A DNA stretch of 64,000 nt from Actinomycetota bacterium (GCA_009701575.1 WLJX01000003.1:35089-99088), one strand, 5' to 3'; counted from the stretch's first letter, positions 29,080 to 41,075 are shown. The notes: a model not told the origin generated them from the letters alone. Numbers and translations are program-made.

Positions 29080-30973
29080 TTTCATTTACTAAATTATCTT
29101 TAAGCGAACTGCTCCACGATACTAATTGATGGGCAATATTCTGCGCCGTCATTCCCAGATCTGCCAAGATTTCGCCGCGCTTTGAATGCTCGATAAATTC
29201 AAGTGGCACACCTATCGAATGAATCGGAACTTCTAAATCAGCATCTCTAAACATCTCTGAAATCGTGCTTGCGATTCCACCATGTCGAATTCCATCTTCA
29301 ACTATGACAACAGATTTATATCGTCGCGCCATTGTCAGCAAGCTCTTAGGAAGCGGCTTAACCCAGCGTGGATCAACGACGGTTACGCCTACGCCTTCGC
29401 GATAGGCCTGTGAAGCAGCTTCAACACAAATCTTTGCCATTGCGCCAATACTTATCAATAAAACATCTGCACTCTCGCCGCGATAAAGAACATCTATTCC
29501 ATCTCGTCGCTCAAAGGCTGGGATATCAGCGCCTACCGCGCCCTTTGGAAATCGAAGCAATGAAGGTGCATCGGAAATATCGAGTGCTTCACGAAGTGTC
29601 TCTTTAAGTGTTGCTGCATCGCGTGGTGCGGCAACATGAAGGGTTGGCACTATTCCAGTCAGCGCTAAATCCCAAATTCCATGATGTGAAGGTCCATCAT
29701 CACCGGTAACTCCTGCGCGGTCCAAAACAAAAGTTACACCAGCCTTGTGCAGGGCAACATCCAATAACAATTGATCGAATGCGCGATTTAGAAAAGTTGA
29801 ATAGATTGCAACGACAGGGTGCAGTCCAGTAAAAGCTAAGCCAGCGGCGCTAGTAGTTGCATGTTGCTCTGCAATACCAACATCAAACGCGCGATCTGGA
29901 AATTTTTCAGCAAATTTATCAAGCCCTGTAGGCCCAAGCATCGCTGCTGTTATCGCTACTAAATCTTTTCGCTTCGCCCCAAGTTCGCAAATTTCATCAG
30001 AGAAAACACTTGTCCAGTTTGGTTCTGACTTTGAAACTGGTACACCTGTCTCTGGATCGACAATTCCTACCGCGTGAAATTTTTCCGCAGAGTCATTAAC
30101 CGCTGGTGCATGTCCTCGGCCCTTCTCAGTAATCAAGTGAACCAAAACCGGTGCACCAAAATTCTTTGCATGTTCGAGCGCAGTTTCAACCGCTTCAATA
30201 TTGTGTCCATCAATTGGACCTAGGTATTTAAGCCCAAGGTCTTCGAACATTCCTTGTGGCGCAACAATATCTTTAAGGCCTTTTTTAACGCCGTGCAGAG
30301 TTTCATAAATAGGGCCACCAACAACAGGTGTCTTTTCGAGAACTCCCTTGCCCCAATCCAAGAATTTTTCATAACCACTAGTTGTCCGAAGGGTCGATAG
30401 ATAAGTTGCTAGTCCACCAATAGTCGGTGAATATGAACGTTCATTATCATTTACAACAATTACCAGTCTTAGCTCTTCGCTCGATGCAATGTTATTTAGC
30501 GCTTCCCATGACATGCCGCCAGTTAGCGCGCCATCTCCAACAACACAAACAACGGTCTTATCTAGATCGCCTTTAATTAGATTTCCGCGCGCAACACCAT
30601 CGGACCAAGAAAGGGCGGTGGATGCATGTGAATTCTCAACGACATCGTGTTCACTCTCCAAGCGATTTGGATATCCAGAGATTCCCCCACGTTGGCGCAA
30701 TTTATCAAAGCCAGATACTCGACCAGTTAATAATTTATGAACATAACTTTGATGCCCAGTATCAAAAATAATTGTGTCTTTCGGAGATTCAAATGTTCTG
30801 TGAATCGCAATCGTTAACTCAACTACGCCAAGATTTGGCCCTAGATGTCCACCACTTTTAGAGACTTTTTCAATTAGAAAGTCGCGAATCTCTGTAGATA
30901 ATTCACTTAACTCAGAGTACGAAAGCTTCGCCAAATCTGCAGGCGACTGAATGCATTCAAGGTGCTTCAACAT
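29033..30973 (-). CDS. dxs: 1-deoxy-D-xylulose-5-phosphate synthase
   Basis: [54 protein letters not shown]. Confidence 0.97.
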   Translation of the reverse strand: MLKHLECIQSPADLAKLSYSELSELSTEIRDFLIEKVSKSGGHLGPNLGVVELTIAIHRTFESPKDTIIFDTGHQSYVHKLLTGRVSGFDKLRQRGGISGYPNRLESEHDVVENSHASTALSWSDGVARGNLIKGDLDKTVVCVVGDGALTGGMSWEALNNIASSEELRLVIVVNDNERSYSPTIGGLATYLSTLRTTSGYEKFLDWGKGVLEKTPVVGGPIYETLHGVKKGLKDIVAPQGMFEDLGLKYLGPIDGHNIEAVETALEHAKNFGAPVLVHLITEKGRGHAPAVNDSAEKFHAVGIVDPETGVPVSKSEPNWTSVFSDEICELGAKRKDLVAITAAMLGPTGLDKFAEKFPDRAFDVGIAEQHATTSAAGLAFTGLHPVVAIYSTFLNRAFDQLLLDVALHKAGVTFVLDRAGVTGDDGPSHHGIWDLALTGIVPTLHVAAPRDAATLKETLREALDISDAPSLLRFPKGAVGADIPAFERRDGIDVLYRGESADVLLISIGAMAKICVEAASQAYREGVGVTVVDPRWVKPLPKSLLTMARRYKSVVIVEDGIRHGGIASTISEMFRDADLEVPIHSIGVPLEFIEHSKRGEILADLGMTAQNIAHQLVSWSSSLKDNLVNEITKAKQHQPDESADR

Positions 30974-31001
30974 CGTCGTAGTCTAGAGCAAGCCCTATTT
31001 T

Positions 31002-33656
31002 TTAGAGTAGTGAACGCAGCACATATTGCATGATGCCTCCATGGCGGAAGTAATCGGCTTCTCCTGGGGTATCAATTCGAACTACCGCCTCGAAAATCTT
31101 CTCGCCCGCAATCACCTTAAGAACCTTCGGAACTCCCCCGCTGTTTAGCGCTTCAATTCCAACGACAGAGAATTCTTCACTGCCATTCAATCCAAGTGAC
31201 ACCGCATTTGTTCCCGCGGGGAATTGAAGTGGCAGTACTCCCATTCCAATTAGGTTAGATCTATGAATTCTTTCAAATGATTCTGCAATAACTACTTTAA
31301 CTCCGAGCAACGCGGTCCCTTTAGCGGCCCAGTCACGTGATGAGCCAGATCCATACTCTTTGCCAGCAAGAATAACTAACGGAATCTTTGCAGCTTGATA
31401 GGCCATTGATGCATCGTAAATAGTTGCTTGAGCACCACCATCTAAGAAATTCTTAGTGAAGCCACCTTCAACTCCATCAAGCAACAAATTCTTTAGGCGA
31501 ATATTTGCAAATGTTCCACGAATCATTACTTCGTGGTTACCACGGCGAGATCCATACGAGTTGAAATCTGCGCGATCAATTCCGTGCTCGGCCAAATATT
31601 TTCCAGCAGGCGAATCGGCTTTGATATTTCCGGCAGGTGAGATGTGATCTGTTGTAACTGAATCCCCGAGAATTGCCATCACGCGTGCCTTAGCAATGTC
31701 TTTAACTGGTTCTGGATTTCTCGGCATGCCCTCAAAGTAAGGAGGTTTGCGCACGTAAGTAGATTTAAGATCCCAGTCAAAAACTTTTCCAGTAGGCGTA
31801 TCAAGAGATTTCCAACGATGGTCACCTTCAAAGACGGTCGCATAATCTTTCATGAACATCTCTGATGAGATCGAAGAATCAACGACGCTCTGGATTTCTG
31901 CACTTGTTGGCCAAATATCTTTTAGGTACACCGCATTGCCTGCTAAATCATTTCCAATTGGATCGCTCTCAAAATCATGATCCATCGTTCCGGCTAACGC
32001 ATATGCAACAACCAACGGTGGTGAAGCCAAGTAATTCATCTTTACATCTGGGCTGATACGTCCTTCAAAGTTTCTATTTCCTGATAGAACAGCAGTTACA
32101 GCTAAATCGTTTTCGTTAATCGCCTTGCTTATCTCAACTGGAAGCGGTCCTGAGTTTCCGATACAAGTAACGCAGCCGTAGCCAACTAAGTTAAAGCCAA
32201 GCTGTTCCATATATGTAGTCAGGCCTGCGCGATCATAATAATCTGTCACAACTTTAGATCCTGGGGCCAGGGTAGTTTTAACCCAGGGCTTACTGCGTAA
32301 ACCCTTTTCAACCGCTTTCTTTGCAAGAAGCGCTGCGCCAATCATGACACTTGGGTTTGAAGTATTTGTGCAAGATGTAATTGATGCAATTACTACTGCG
32401 CCATTTGAAACTGAGGTAGCGCTGCCATTAAGCGAGATATCTACCGCTGATTTTGCAGTCTTATCGGTGAAGTAAGTAGGAACTATTTTTTCAAAAGCAG
32501 CTTTTGAATTGGATAGTTGAATTCGATCTTGTGGGCGTTTCGGTCCAGCGATTGAAGGAACAATTGTCGCTAAATCTAATTCCAGAGTTTCAGAGTAACG
32601 AGGAACTTCATTTGGGTTATGCCAAATTCCAACACGCTTTGCATACTCTTCAACTAACGCAAGTTGTTCCGCACTTCGGCCAGTGAGAGCCAAGTAGCGA
32701 ATAGTTTCCTCATCAATTGGGAAGATTGCGCAAGTCGAACCGTACTCCGGTGACATATTTCCGATTGTTGTCCGATTGGCCATCGGAAGCGCAGTTACTC
32801 CAGGGCCATAAAATTCTACAAACTTTCCAACGACGCCATGCTTGCGAAGTGCTTCGGTAATCGTAAGAACTAAATCAGTAGCGGTTGTACCCACTGGAAG
32901 TTTGCCATTTAATTTAAAGCCAACTACTCGTGGAATAAGCATTGAAACTGGTTGACCGAGAAGTGCTGCCTCGGCTTCAATCCCACCAACGCCCCAACCC
33001 AATACACCTAGGCCGTTAACCATGGTCGTGTGTGAATCAGTTCCTACTACGGTATCTGGATATGCACGGAGCACACCATTTACATTCCGCGTCATAATTA
33101 CTCGCGCCAAATATTCAATATTTACTTGATGAACAATTCCAGTTCCAGGTGGAACAACTTTGAACTCATCAAATGCGCTCTGTCCCCAGCGCAAAAATCT
33201 ATAACGCTCTTGATTGCGCTGATATTCAATATCGGTATTCTCTTCAAAAGATGTTGTGGTTCCAAATTTATCTGCAATAACAGAGTGATCAATTACTAGC
33301 TCTGCTGGAGCGAGTGGGTTCACCTTTGCGGGATCTCCACCTAAATCAACGATTGCTTCTCTCATTGTGGCCAAATCCACTATGCACGGAACTCCAGTGA
33401 AGTCCTGCATGATTACACGAGCTGGCGTGAATTGAATTTCAGTATCGGGTTCAGAATCTGGATTCCAATTAGCAAGAGCTTCTATCTGAGCAGAAGTTAT
33501 ATTTGCGCCATCTTCAGTGCGAAGCAAATTTTCAAGTAAAACTTTTAGACTGAATGGAAGAGTCTTTGCCGCTGGTAATTTAGTGATGTCGAAGATTTCG
33601 TATTTCTTACCCGATACTTCGATTTCAACCTTCGCGCCAAAAGAATTTTTACTCAT
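31002..33656 (-). CDS. acnA: Aconitate hydratase
   Basis: [67 protein letters not shown]. Confidence 0.98.
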   Translation of the reverse strand: MSKNSFGAKVEIEVSGKKYEIFDITKLPAAKTLPFSLKVLLENLLRTEDGANITSAQIEALANWNPDSEPDTEIQFTPARVIMQDFTGVPCIVDLATMREAIVDLGGDPAKVNPLAPAELVIDHSVIADKFGTTTSFEENTDIEYQRNQERYRFLRWGQSAFDEFKVVPPGTGIVHQVNIEYLARVIMTRNVNGVLRAYPDTVVGTDSHTTMVNGLGVLGWGVGGIEAEAALLGQPVSMLIPRVVGFKLNGKLPVGTTATDLVLTITEALRKHGVVGKFVEFYGPGVTALPMANRTTIGNMSPEYGSTCAIFPIDEETIRYLALTGRSAEQLALVEEYAKRVGIWHNPNEVPRYSETLELDLATIVPSIAGPKRPQDRIQLSNSKAAFEKIVPTYFTDKTAKSAVDISLNGSATSVSNGAVVIASITSCTNTSNPSVMIGAALLAKKAVEKGLRSKPWVKTTLAPGSKVVTDYYDRAGLTTYMEQLGFNLVGYGCVTCIGNSGPLPVEISKAINENDLAVTAVLSGNRNFEGRISPDVKMNYLASPPLVVAYALAGTMDHDFESDPIGNDLAGNAVYLKDIWPTSAEIQSVVDSSISSEMFMKDYATVFEGDHRWKSLDTPTGKVFDWDLKSTYVRKPPYFEGMPRNPEPVKDIAKARVMAILGDSVTTDHISPAGNIKADSPAGKYLAEHGIDRADFNSYGSRRGNHEVMIRGTFANIRLKNLLLDGVEGGFTKNFLDGGAQATIYDASMAYQAAKIPLVILAGKEYGSGSSRDWAAKGTALLGVKVVIAESFERIHRSNLIGMGVLPLQFPAGTNAVSLGLNGSEEFSVVGIEALNSGGVPKVLKVIAGEKIFEAVVRIDTPGEADYFRHGGIMQYVLRSLL

Positions 33657-33665
33657 GGCCGCATC

Positions 33666-34865
33666 TTAACCGAGGGTAAAGCGAGCCACACATTCCACGT
33701 GGTGGGTCATCGGAAATAGGTCGAAGCCGACGATGTGATCTAGGTGATAACCGCCCTCTTCGAGTTGCTTGGCATCTCTTGCGAGCGAAGCAGGGTCGCA
33801 TGAAACATAAACAATTGTCCGTGGCTTCTTCGACATCATCTGCTTCACAACCATTTCACCGGCACCAGTCCGTGGCGGATCTAACAAAATAACATCAATC
33901 CGACTAATCAGTGGCAGCTTCTGTTCCACTCGGCCAGAATGAATCATTACATTTTTCTTCTTATCGAAAATCTTTAGCGCATCCTGGGTTGCCCGATGAC
34001 TTGATTCAATTAAGTGGACTTTCCCAATGTCGCCGATATCTTCAGATATTGGTGCAGTGAATAAGCCAACGCCACCATAAAGATCACAAACTTGATCTCC
34101 AGGGCGAAGTGCCAATAAATCCATAACCAATTTTGAAAGTGTTTCTGGCGCAGCTTTGTGACTCTGCCAGAAAGAGGTTGGTGATATTTCAAAAGTATGT
34201 TCGCCAACAACCTCGTGCAATTGCGTTGGGCCGGAAATACTTCGACCACCTCTTGAAACATTTCGTTCGCCGGAATTTGATACCGCAACTTCTAACCGAT
34301 CGTCGCCCTTCCAACTTCGCGAGAACATTGCCGGATCATTTATAGCTTCAACAGCAATTAAGCATTTATCAATCTCAGTAACTTCTTTACTGCGCGCAGA
34401 GAAGAGTCCAGGTTTGCCTTTCTTTGAAATCGAAAAGTCCATCCGTGTCCGCCAGTGCAGACCATCCTTTGGTTCAACTGAAACAACATCAAGATCTATT
34501 TCGATTCTGCCAAGACGCGAGAATTGTTCGCGAATTACCGACCGCTTTAACTCACTCTGTTTTGCAATATCAATATGTTGGAAGTCGCAACCACCGCATC
34601 CACCAGGAATCGCATACTTACAAGGTGGAACTACACGATCTTCAGATGCTTTAATAATTTCTACTGCATCGCCACGTGCTAATTTCGAAGATACCGAAGT
34701 TATTTCTACGACTGCTTCTTCGCCAGTGATTCCATAACGAACAAAAATTACTTGGCCCTTATGGCGCGCAATAAAATGGCCGCCATGCGCAATTGGTCCA
34801 ATTTCTACCGTTATCCGGTCGCCTACTTTTAACAAACTTTCGGCGTTTCCTATTTTGGATTCCAT
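33666..34865 (-). CDS. Class I SAM-dependent RNA (uracil-C5) methyltransferase, TRAM domain
   Basis: TRAM N-terminus, CGGCDFQHI Fe-S type Cys, DLYGGVGLFTAPIS, VYVSCDPASLARD. Confidence 0.94.
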   Translation of the reverse strand: MESKIGNAESLLKVGDRITVEIGPIAHGGHFIARHKGQVIFVRYGITGEEAVVEITSVSSKLARGDAVEIIKASEDRVVPPCKYAIPGGCGGCDFQHIDIAKQSELKRSVIREQFSRLGRIEIDLDVVSVEPKDGLHWRTRMDFSISKKGKPGLFSARSKEVTEIDKCLIAVEAINDPAMFSRSWKGDDRLEVAVSNSGERNVSRGGRSISGPTQLHEVVGEHTFEISPTSFWQSHKAAPETLSKLVMDLLALRPGDQVCDLYGGVGLFTAPISEDIGDIGKVHLIESSHRATQDALKIFDKKKNVMIHSGRVEQKLPLISRIDVILLDPPRTGAGEMVVKQMMSKKPRTIVYVSCDPASLARDAKQLEEGGYHLDHIVGFDLFPMTHHVECVARFTLG

Positions 34866-34887
34866 AGATGAACCTTAAGGGTGTAAG

Positions 34888-35559
34888 TTGTACTTCGTGC
34901 ACGTAGTGATTATGGGTTGCGGTCGAGTCGGTTCTGGTTTAGCCATTGATTTAGAGGCTGCCGGCCATTCAGTATCAATAATTGACCAAAATCAAGAGGC
35001 ATTTCGCAGATTGGGTCCAGATTTTAAAGGCCAAACAATCGCTGGAGTTGGATTCGATCGAGATATTTTGCTCGCAGCTGGAATTGAAAAGGCCGATGCC
35101 TTCGCTGCAGTTTCTAATGGTGATAATTCCAATATTTTGGCTGCGCGCGTTGCTCGCGAAACTTATGGCGTTGAAAAAGTTGTCGCACGTATTTACGATC
35201 CAGCTCGCGCAGAAATTTATCAACGTCTTGGTATTCCAACTGTGGCTACAGTTCTTTGGACAACAGACCAGATTATTCGTCGCCTTGCTCCGGAAGGCTC
35301 GCGTTCGGAGTGGCGCGATGCAAGTGGCGCTGTCCAATTATGTGAAGTAAATATCCACCGCGATTGGTTTGGACAACCAGTTTCTTTAATTGAAACTTCT
35401 ACGAAAGCCCGGGTTGCATTCGTTACTCGATTGGGTGAAGGAATGATTCCTACCGAAAATACTGCCCTCCAAGAGGGCGATTTGGTTCATGTAATGGTTA
35501 CGGATGCTGACCTCGCAGGCGTTGAAGCCACTCTTGCTAAATCTCCGGAAGAGGCTTAA
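34888..35559 (+). CDS. TrkA-N/TrkA-C potassium uptake regulatory protein
   Basis: VIMGCGRVGSGLAIDLEAAGHSVSIID; RCK domain. Confidence 0.93.
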   Translation: MYFVHVVIMGCGRVGSGLAIDLEAAGHSVSIIDQNQEAFRRLGPDFKGQTIAGVGFDRDILLAAGIEKADAFAAVSNGDNSNILAARVARETYGVEKVVARIYDPARAEIYQRLGIPTVATVLWTTDQIIRRLAPEGSRSEWRDASGAVQLCEVNIHRDWFGQPVSLIETSTKARVAFVTRLGEGMIPTENTALQEGDLVHVMVTDADLAGVEATLAKSPEEA

Positions 35560-35564
35560 TCAAT

Positions 35565-36227
35565 ATGAGAATCGCGATTGCAGGTGCTGGGAATGTTGGT
35601 CGTTCAATTGCGCGCGAACTTATAGAAAATGGTCACCAAGTTCTTCTTATTGATCGCGATCCAAAGGCGCTAAAACTAGAGAGTGTTGCAAATGCCGAAT
35701 GGCTCATGGCTGATGTCTGCGAAATTTCGTCGCTAGATAATGCAAAGCTAGATACCTGCCAAGTAATGATCGCTGCAACCGGGGATGACAAGGTAAATCT
35801 CGTTGCCTCACTTTTAGCTAAGACTGAATATGGCGTTCCTAGAGTTGTAGCACGTGTAAATCACCCAAAAAATGAGTGGATGTTCGACTCCTCATGGGGC
35901 GTAGATGTATCAGTTTCAACTCCAAGAATTATCTCTGCAATTGTTGAAGAGGCTGTTTCAGTAGGAGATGTTGTTCGTCTATTCTCACTTCGCAAGGGTG
36001 AGGCAAGTTTGGTAGAAATTACCCTTCCAGAGGCGGCAAAATGTTTGGGTCGCACTGTTGAAGAGGTAGAACTACCCGAGAATGCAACACTTGCTGCAAT
36101 CGTTCGTGATGGTCAAGTAATAACTCCACATGCGCATGATGTTTACTCGGCTGGAGATGAACTGCTATTTGTTGCTACCGCCGCGGCTGAAGAATTGTTG
36201 AAGAACTGCTTTATCTCAAATAATTAA
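35565..36227 (+). CDS. TrkA family potassium uptake protein (second copy)
   Basis: RIAIAGAGNVGRSIARELIENGHQVLLIDRD. Confidence 0.93.
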   Translation: MRIAIAGAGNVGRSIARELIENGHQVLLIDRDPKALKLESVANAEWLMADVCEISSLDNAKLDTCQVMIAATGDDKVNLVASLLAKTEYGVPRVVARVNHPKNEWMFDSSWGVDVSVSTPRIISAIVEEAVSVGDVVRLFSLRKGEASLVEITLPEAAKCLGRTVEEVELPENATLAAIVRDGQVITPHAHDVYSAGDELLFVATAAAEELLKNCFISNN

Positions 36228-36832
36228 TCGGCCTTTGCAGTAGAAACAGATCTAATTACTAACCAAGTTCCCCAAAGCGTCGCCAAGTAAAGTGGGAATC
36301 CTAAGAAAATATTTGCAATCCCGAGTGCATTTAATTGATTAGCTTTGAAGAGCGGATACTGAACCACCAGACGTATAGCAAATAGTGCAAACCAGATCCA
36401 AGTCGCTTTCTTATAGGCAGCCATACGAGCCGGATTTTTCCGCCAATTTAAATTCTCTCCCAATATTGGACCTAGAAGAACACCGATTAGCGGCCACTTC
36501 ACAAGAATTGAAATTAGATAGACCAAGGCAAAGGCCGAGTTTTTCCAGAGACTAGGAGCGTAATAATCTTTCGCCTCACCAGTCTTCCAAGCGAACCATC
36601 CGCAGAAAGCGATTCCGATAAAACCGGAGATTGAATGCGTCAAAGTATCGCGTTTGATTAACCGCCAAATCATTAAAAGCGCAGCAGTTGCAATTGAGAT
36701 ATATAAACAAGCTTTTAAATTATGAGTGACGTTATAAGTAAGTAGAAAAATTAGCGATGGAATTGTGGAATCAATTATTCCCTTCTTGCCACCAAGCGCT
36801 GTTACTACTTTTGCTTTCTCTTCATCCTGCAT
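36224..36832 (-). CDS. DUF3159 family membrane protein
   Basis: Multi-TM; FLLTYNVTHNLK; conserved position next to trkA/dut. Confidence 0.82.
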   Translation of the reverse strand: MQDEEKAKVVTALGGKKGIIDSTIPSLIFLLTYNVTHNLKACLYISIATAALLMIWRLIKRDTLTHSISGFIGIAFCGWFAWKTGEAKDYYAPSLWKNSAFALVYLISILVKWPLIGVLLGPILGENLNWRKNPARMAAYKKATWIWFALFAIRLVVQYPLFKANQLNALGIANIFLGFPLYLATLWGTWLVIRSVSTAKAD

Positions 36833-37275
36833 CAGCCTTTACCTCCAGTAGAACCAAATCCACCAGTACCTCGATCTGAACCGGGCAGGGTTTTAACTTC
36901 AACAAATTCTGCGTGTTCAACTCTTTGAATAACCAACTGCGCGATCCGATCTCCTTTTTTAAATGAGATCGCCGCTTTCGGATCGTGATTGATTAAAATT
37001 ATTTGTAGCTCACCGCGAAAACCAGCGTCAACTGTCCCTGGGGAATTAACCATTGTGACGCCATGCTTTATCGCCAAACCAGATCGTGGGTGAACAAGCG
37101 CAACATAACCATTTGGAAGTGCAATTGAAATTCCGGTTGGAACTAGTATCCGCTCCCCCGGTTGGAGAGTTACATCAATTCTGGATGTTAAATCAGCGCC
37201 AGCATCGCCCGGCTTTGCATAGCTCGGCAGCGGAACCGAAGAATCCAAGCGAGTGATTAAGATTTCAACGCTCAT
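36832..37275 (-). CDS. dut: dUTP diphosphatase
   Basis: PGDAGADLTSR, HPRSGLAIKHGVTMVNSPGTVDAGFRGE, RGTGGFGSTG. Confidence 0.97.
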   Translation of the reverse strand: MSVEILITRLDSSVPLPSYAKPGDAGADLTSRIDVTLQPGERILVPTGISIALPNGYVALVHPRSGLAIKHGVTMVNSPGTVDAGFRGELQIILINHDPKAAISFKKGDRIAQLVIQRVEHAEFVEVKTLPGSDRGTGGFGSTGGKG

Positions 37276-37856
37276 GGATTAATTTCAAACTCTGGATCAA
37301 CAAATGCAAGAAGCTCAGGATGCGCAGTTACGTGATCCAAGTAGGCCTTAGGTGCATTGTCTAAGAAGTGCTGCATTGGAACTACTACAAAGAGAGCTGC
37401 TGCTCTCACTGCAATCGGACCATCAACTGAATCAATCCGACCGACTGCGCTGCAATAAACTTTACGATTAACCTGGCCGGTAATTTCCGCACTTATATGC
37501 AGCACTGTTCCCAGCGGGACTGGAAGCAGAAAATCAGTTTCCAACCTTGCAGTAACTGCTGGAGAGCGAATCAACCACATTAGTTTTCCAAGAGCCTCAT
37601 CAAAAGCAAGTGATAAGAGTCCGCCGTGTGCAAGTCCTGGTGCGCCTTGATGATCTTCGGTAACGGTAAACACTGCAGTTAAATTCTGACCCTCTCCGGC
37701 ATGTGCAACTAAATGCAGACCAGTTGGATGCAATTCTCCACAACCAAAACAATGTCCAAAATGTGAAGGAATTTTTGTTCCGGGAAGCGGCGCCTTTGCA
37801 TGACGTGGTGGAATCTCTGCACCCTCCGGTGGCACCGTACTTGGAACGCGACTCAT
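37272..37856 (-). CDS. PaaI-family hotdog thioesterase
   Basis: HQGAPGLAHGGLLSLAFDEALGKLMW. Confidence 0.9.
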   Translation of the reverse strand: MSRVPSTVPPEGAEIPPRHAKAPLPGTKIPSHFGHCFGCGELHPTGLHLVAHAGEGQNLTAVFTVTEDHQGAPGLAHGGLLSLAFDEALGKLMWLIRSPAVTARLETDFLLPVPLGTVLHISAEITGQVNRKVYCSAVGRIDSVDGPIAVRAAALFVVVPMQHFLDNAPKAYLDHVTAHPELLAFVDPEFEINP

Positions 37857-37923
37857 GAGTGAAGCCTAACCCGTGATGATGTCTGAGCAAATAAACGCAA
37901 CGGTTATGCCGTAGCGTGCGCCT

Positions 37924-38406
37924 GTGGGAAAAATTAATAGACATAAAGATTTGGACTACGGGGTTCCGATTTATCAAGAGAAGATGAATTGGAGCAAATC
38001 GCTCTGGCTCTTTGTGATATTTATGGCAGCCTCAGTTTCCTTATCAATTTGGGCGGCCCTAGGAAATGGAGCTGCGCTTGCTGTCTCCTTAATACAACTT
38101 GGCCTACTAATTTTTGTAGCCAAGCGAACTGCTCTGGTGATAACAGTTACGAAAGGCTGGTTGCTAGTTGGACCTGCAGCCATAGAGCGGGCTTTTATCC
38201 ATAATTTCAAAGCCTTGGAATCCGCAGAATTTAAACGTATCCGAGGCGTGGACGCTGATCCTGCAAGTTTTCTGCAAATTAGATTTTGGGTAAGCACTGC
38301 AATCAAAATTGATTTAAGGGATCCAAAAGATAAAACGCCCTATTGGCTAATTAGCACCAATAGAGCGAGTGAGTTAGCTAAATTACTTAACGTTGCAGAA
38401 CGCTAA
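37924..38406 (+). CDS. DUF3093 family protein
   Basis: YQEKMNWSKSLWLF, AALGNGAAL, GWLLVGPAAIER. Confidence 0.82.
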   Translation: MGKINRHKDLDYGVPIYQEKMNWSKSLWLFVIFMAASVSLSIWAALGNGAALAVSLIQLGLLIFVAKRTALVITVTKGWLLVGPAAIERAFIHNFKALESAEFKRIRGVDADPASFLQIRFWVSTAIKIDLRDPKDKTPYWLISTNRASELAKLLNVAER

Positions 38407-38407
38407 A

Positions 38408-38704
38408 TTAAGCACAATCTTTACAGACTGCTTTTGCACCTTCACCTTTTGCAAGTTGTGAAGCGTGGTGAACTAAGAAACATCTTGAGCAAGTAAATTC
38501 ATCTTCTTGCTTTGGAACTACGCGAACCGTTAACTCTTCGCCTGAAAGATCAGCGCCTGGAAGTTCAAGATTCTCGGCCGCATCCTCTTCGTCAATATCT
38601 ACTTGACCAGATTGAGCATCTGCTCTGCGAGCTTTGAGTTCTTCAAGTGATTCTTCATGAAGTTCTTCATCTTGCTTTCGAGGTGTGTCGTAATCCGTTG
38701 CCAT
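38408..38704 (-). CDS. DUF4193 family zinc-ribbon-like protein
   Basis: ATDYDTPRKQDEE...ELTVRVVPKQEDEFTCSRCFLVHHASQLA...CKDC. Confidence 0.9.
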   Translation of the reverse strand: MATDYDTPRKQDEELHEESLEELKARRADAQSGQVDIDEEDAAENLELPGADLSGEELTVRVVPKQEDEFTCSRCFLVHHASQLAKGEGAKAVCKDCA

Positions 38705-38849
38705 GGCACCTCCTCCTAAAACTTAATGCAGCAATTCATTTAACTGCCAACAGGGCGGATAGTGTCGTATAACTAGCCCGCTTACCTAATCAACTCTCGG
38801 CGTGTCGAAATTATTCCCGCCTACAGCACTCATACTGCTTAAATTTTGA

Positions 38850-39818
38850 TTAATCCTTAATGCGAATTGGATTCTGCCCTCTAGCAACTAAACGATCGAA
38901 GTGAGCATCTCGTTTTTCTACAAATTTAGAGACATCAGCTTCTGCTGCAGCTATATATGCAGCTAACTCATCACGAGCGGCTGCGCCCTCGGCCGTGAAA
39001 TCTTCTCTACCGAAAATATTCCAAGCACGCAGAACTGGAGCAACTACATCTTCTAAGTGAGACTTTGGATCATAAATACCAGCAAGTGCAATCTGTACAG
39101 ACTTTCTTCCCCAACCTGGCATTCCCGCACCCGGCATTTGAAAATTAGTTACGACATCCTTAATTGCAACCATTGCCGCATTTGGCTCCATATCAATCGC
39201 GGCACCGAGTAAATTACGATAGAACAACATATGTAAATTCTCATCAAGCGCAACTCGTGCCAACATACCCTCGCAAATAGAATCATTTGAAATTCGACCA
39301 GTATTGCGATGTGAAATACGAGTAGCTAGTTCTTGGAATGTTACATAAGAAACAGTGTGCAACATATCGTTGTCATAAGGTGTTTGATAACCCGCCATCA
39401 TGTGGGCCATGCGTAAATCTTCAAGTTCATTTGGATCTACGCCACGAGTAGCCATTAGATAGTCACGCATAACAATTCCGTGACGAGCTTCTTCAGCAGT
39501 CCAGCGATTGATCCAGGTATTCCATGCACCTTCGCGGCTCATCGAGACTGCAATTTCGGTGTGGTAACTCGGCAGATTATCTTCGGTAAGTAAATTTAGA
39601 ATTAGTGAATCTTGCGCAATCGCACTTAGCTTTGAATCTTTAGCCTCCCATGCATCGCCATTGAGTGGACCAGCAAAGGTCCGACCCTCACTCCAAGGGA
39701 CATATTCGTGGGGGTACCAATCTTTTGTTGTTGCAACGTGGCGCTCTAGCTCGACCTCAACAACTGGTTCTAAATCGCGAATTAACCGCGACTGAATCTT
39801 CGGATCGATTGATGCCAT
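38850..39818 (-). CDS. Acyl-ACP desaturase (ferritin-like diiron)
   Basis: EEARHGIVMRDYL and DENLHMLFYRNL diiron motifs (EXXH). Confidence 0.94.
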   Translation of the reverse strand: MASIDPKIQSRLIRDLEPVVEVELERHVATTKDWYPHEYVPWSEGRTFAGPLNGDAWEAKDSKLSAIAQDSLILNLLTEDNLPSYHTEIAVSMSREGAWNTWINRWTAEEARHGIVMRDYLMATRGVDPNELEDLRMAHMMAGYQTPYDNDMLHTVSYVTFQELATRISHRNTGRISNDSICEGMLARVALDENLHMLFYRNLLGAAIDMEPNAAMVAIKDVVTNFQMPGAGMPGWGRKSVQIALAGIYDPKSHLEDVVAPVLRAWNIFGREDFTAEGAAARDELAAYIAAAEADVSKFVEKRDAHFDRLVARGQNPIRIKD

Positions 39819-39866
39819 TGGGGGAACTTAGCGCAGGTATTGCGCTACTCGCGAGTTAAAAACCAA

Positions 39867-40577
39867 TTAGTTGGGGCGATTCTTGGTGCGAATTCGTGCC
39901 TGCTCTAATCGCCACTTCGCAATTTCGCCATGATTACCTGAGAGTAGAACGTCAGGAACGCTTAATCCACGCCACTCTTTTGGTTTTGTGTAATTTGGAT
40001 ATTCCACCAAAGCCCCATCATCAGATGTCAAAGTGTGTGACTCTTCATCAAGTGAGGCTGGGTTACCAATAACACCTGGCAGCAAGCGAATGATCGCTTC
40101 CATAATGACAAGTGTCGCTACTTCTCCGCCACCTAAAACATAATCTCCGATAGATATTTCACGAACCTTAAAGTTTTTCTGAGTAGCGTAGAAATCACTT
40201 ACCCGAACATCGATCCCTTCGTAGCGCCCACAAGCGAATATCAAGTGTTTAGACTTAGTTAGCTCAATCGCAAGCTCTTGGGTTAACTTCTGTCCGGCCG
40301 GTGTCAAAACTATTAATTCATGGACTTCATTAGGAACAAGCTCTGCAACCTCATCAATTGCACTGCCCCAAGGTTCTGGTGACATCACCATTCCAGCGCC
40401 ACCACCATAAGGTGTGTCATCAACTGAACCATGAACATCACTTGTTTGGTCGCGAAGATCGTGTATCCCAATGGAAATTAGACCAGCGGCTTGCGCCTTG
40501 CCAATTAGCGAAAGATTTAGCGGCGCTAAATATTCAGGAAATATCGTGATTACATCAAAGCGATTTACATTACTCAT
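39867..40577 (-). CDS. trmD: tRNA (guanine-N1)-methyltransferase
   Basis: FDVITIFPEYL, DDTPYGGGAGMVM, CGRYEGID, SIGDYVLGGGE. Confidence 0.97.
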   Translation of the reverse strand: MSNVNRFDVITIFPEYLAPLNLSLIGKAQAAGLISIGIHDLRDQTSDVHGSVDDTPYGGGAGMVMSPEPWGSAIDEVAELVPNEVHELIVLTPAGQKLTQELAIELTKSKHLIFACGRYEGIDVRVSDFYATQKNFKVREISIGDYVLGGGEVATLVIMEAIIRLLPGVIGNPASLDEESHTLTSDDGALVEYPNYTKPKEWRGLSVPDVLLSGNHGEIAKWRLEQARIRTKNRPN

Positions 40578-41073
40578 CTAACAGTCCAATAGGTGGGACT
40601 ATAACGATTCTGCGATTTTTAACATCCACGATAGGAACTATAGCTTTTACGAATGGAATCAAAACTTCACGACCGTTGTAATCAACGGCGAGCACATCTT
40701 GCCCGGGCAGATTAATAACATCTTTAACGGGACCGATTTCAAGTCCAGCATCCGTTGTTACTTGGCATTGAAGCAACTGTTGAACATGGAAATCATCTTC
40801 AGTTGAGTCTGCATCTATATCTACATCAGCAAGCAAAAGTACGTTTCTCAGTTTTTCAATTTCATTACGATTGCTCACTCCAGCAAATCCCAATAGAAGC
40901 GTTCCGTTATGGTCTCTAACTGATGTAATGGTTAGTGGGCCAAAAGTTGATGGCTCCGTCGCAAGGACAGAGCCAACATAAAATCGATCTTCGGGTTGAT
41001 CAGTACGAACTTCTACAGTCGCCTCACCAAGAACTCCATGTGCGCGACCAATTCTGGCAACGACAAGTTGCAC
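40570..41073 (-). CDS. rimM: Ribosome maturation factor RimM
   Basis: VARIGRAHGVLGEATVEVRTD; operon position. Confidence 0.95.
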   Translation of the reverse strand: MQLVVARIGRAHGVLGEATVEVRTDQPEDRFYVGSVLATEPSTFGPLTITSVRDHNGTLLLGFAGVSNRNEIEKLRNVLLLADVDIDADSTEDDFHVQQLLQCQVTTDAGLEIGPVKDVINLPGQDVLAVDYNGREVLIPFVKAIVPIVDVKNRRIVIVPPIGLLDE

Positions 41074-41075
41074 TA

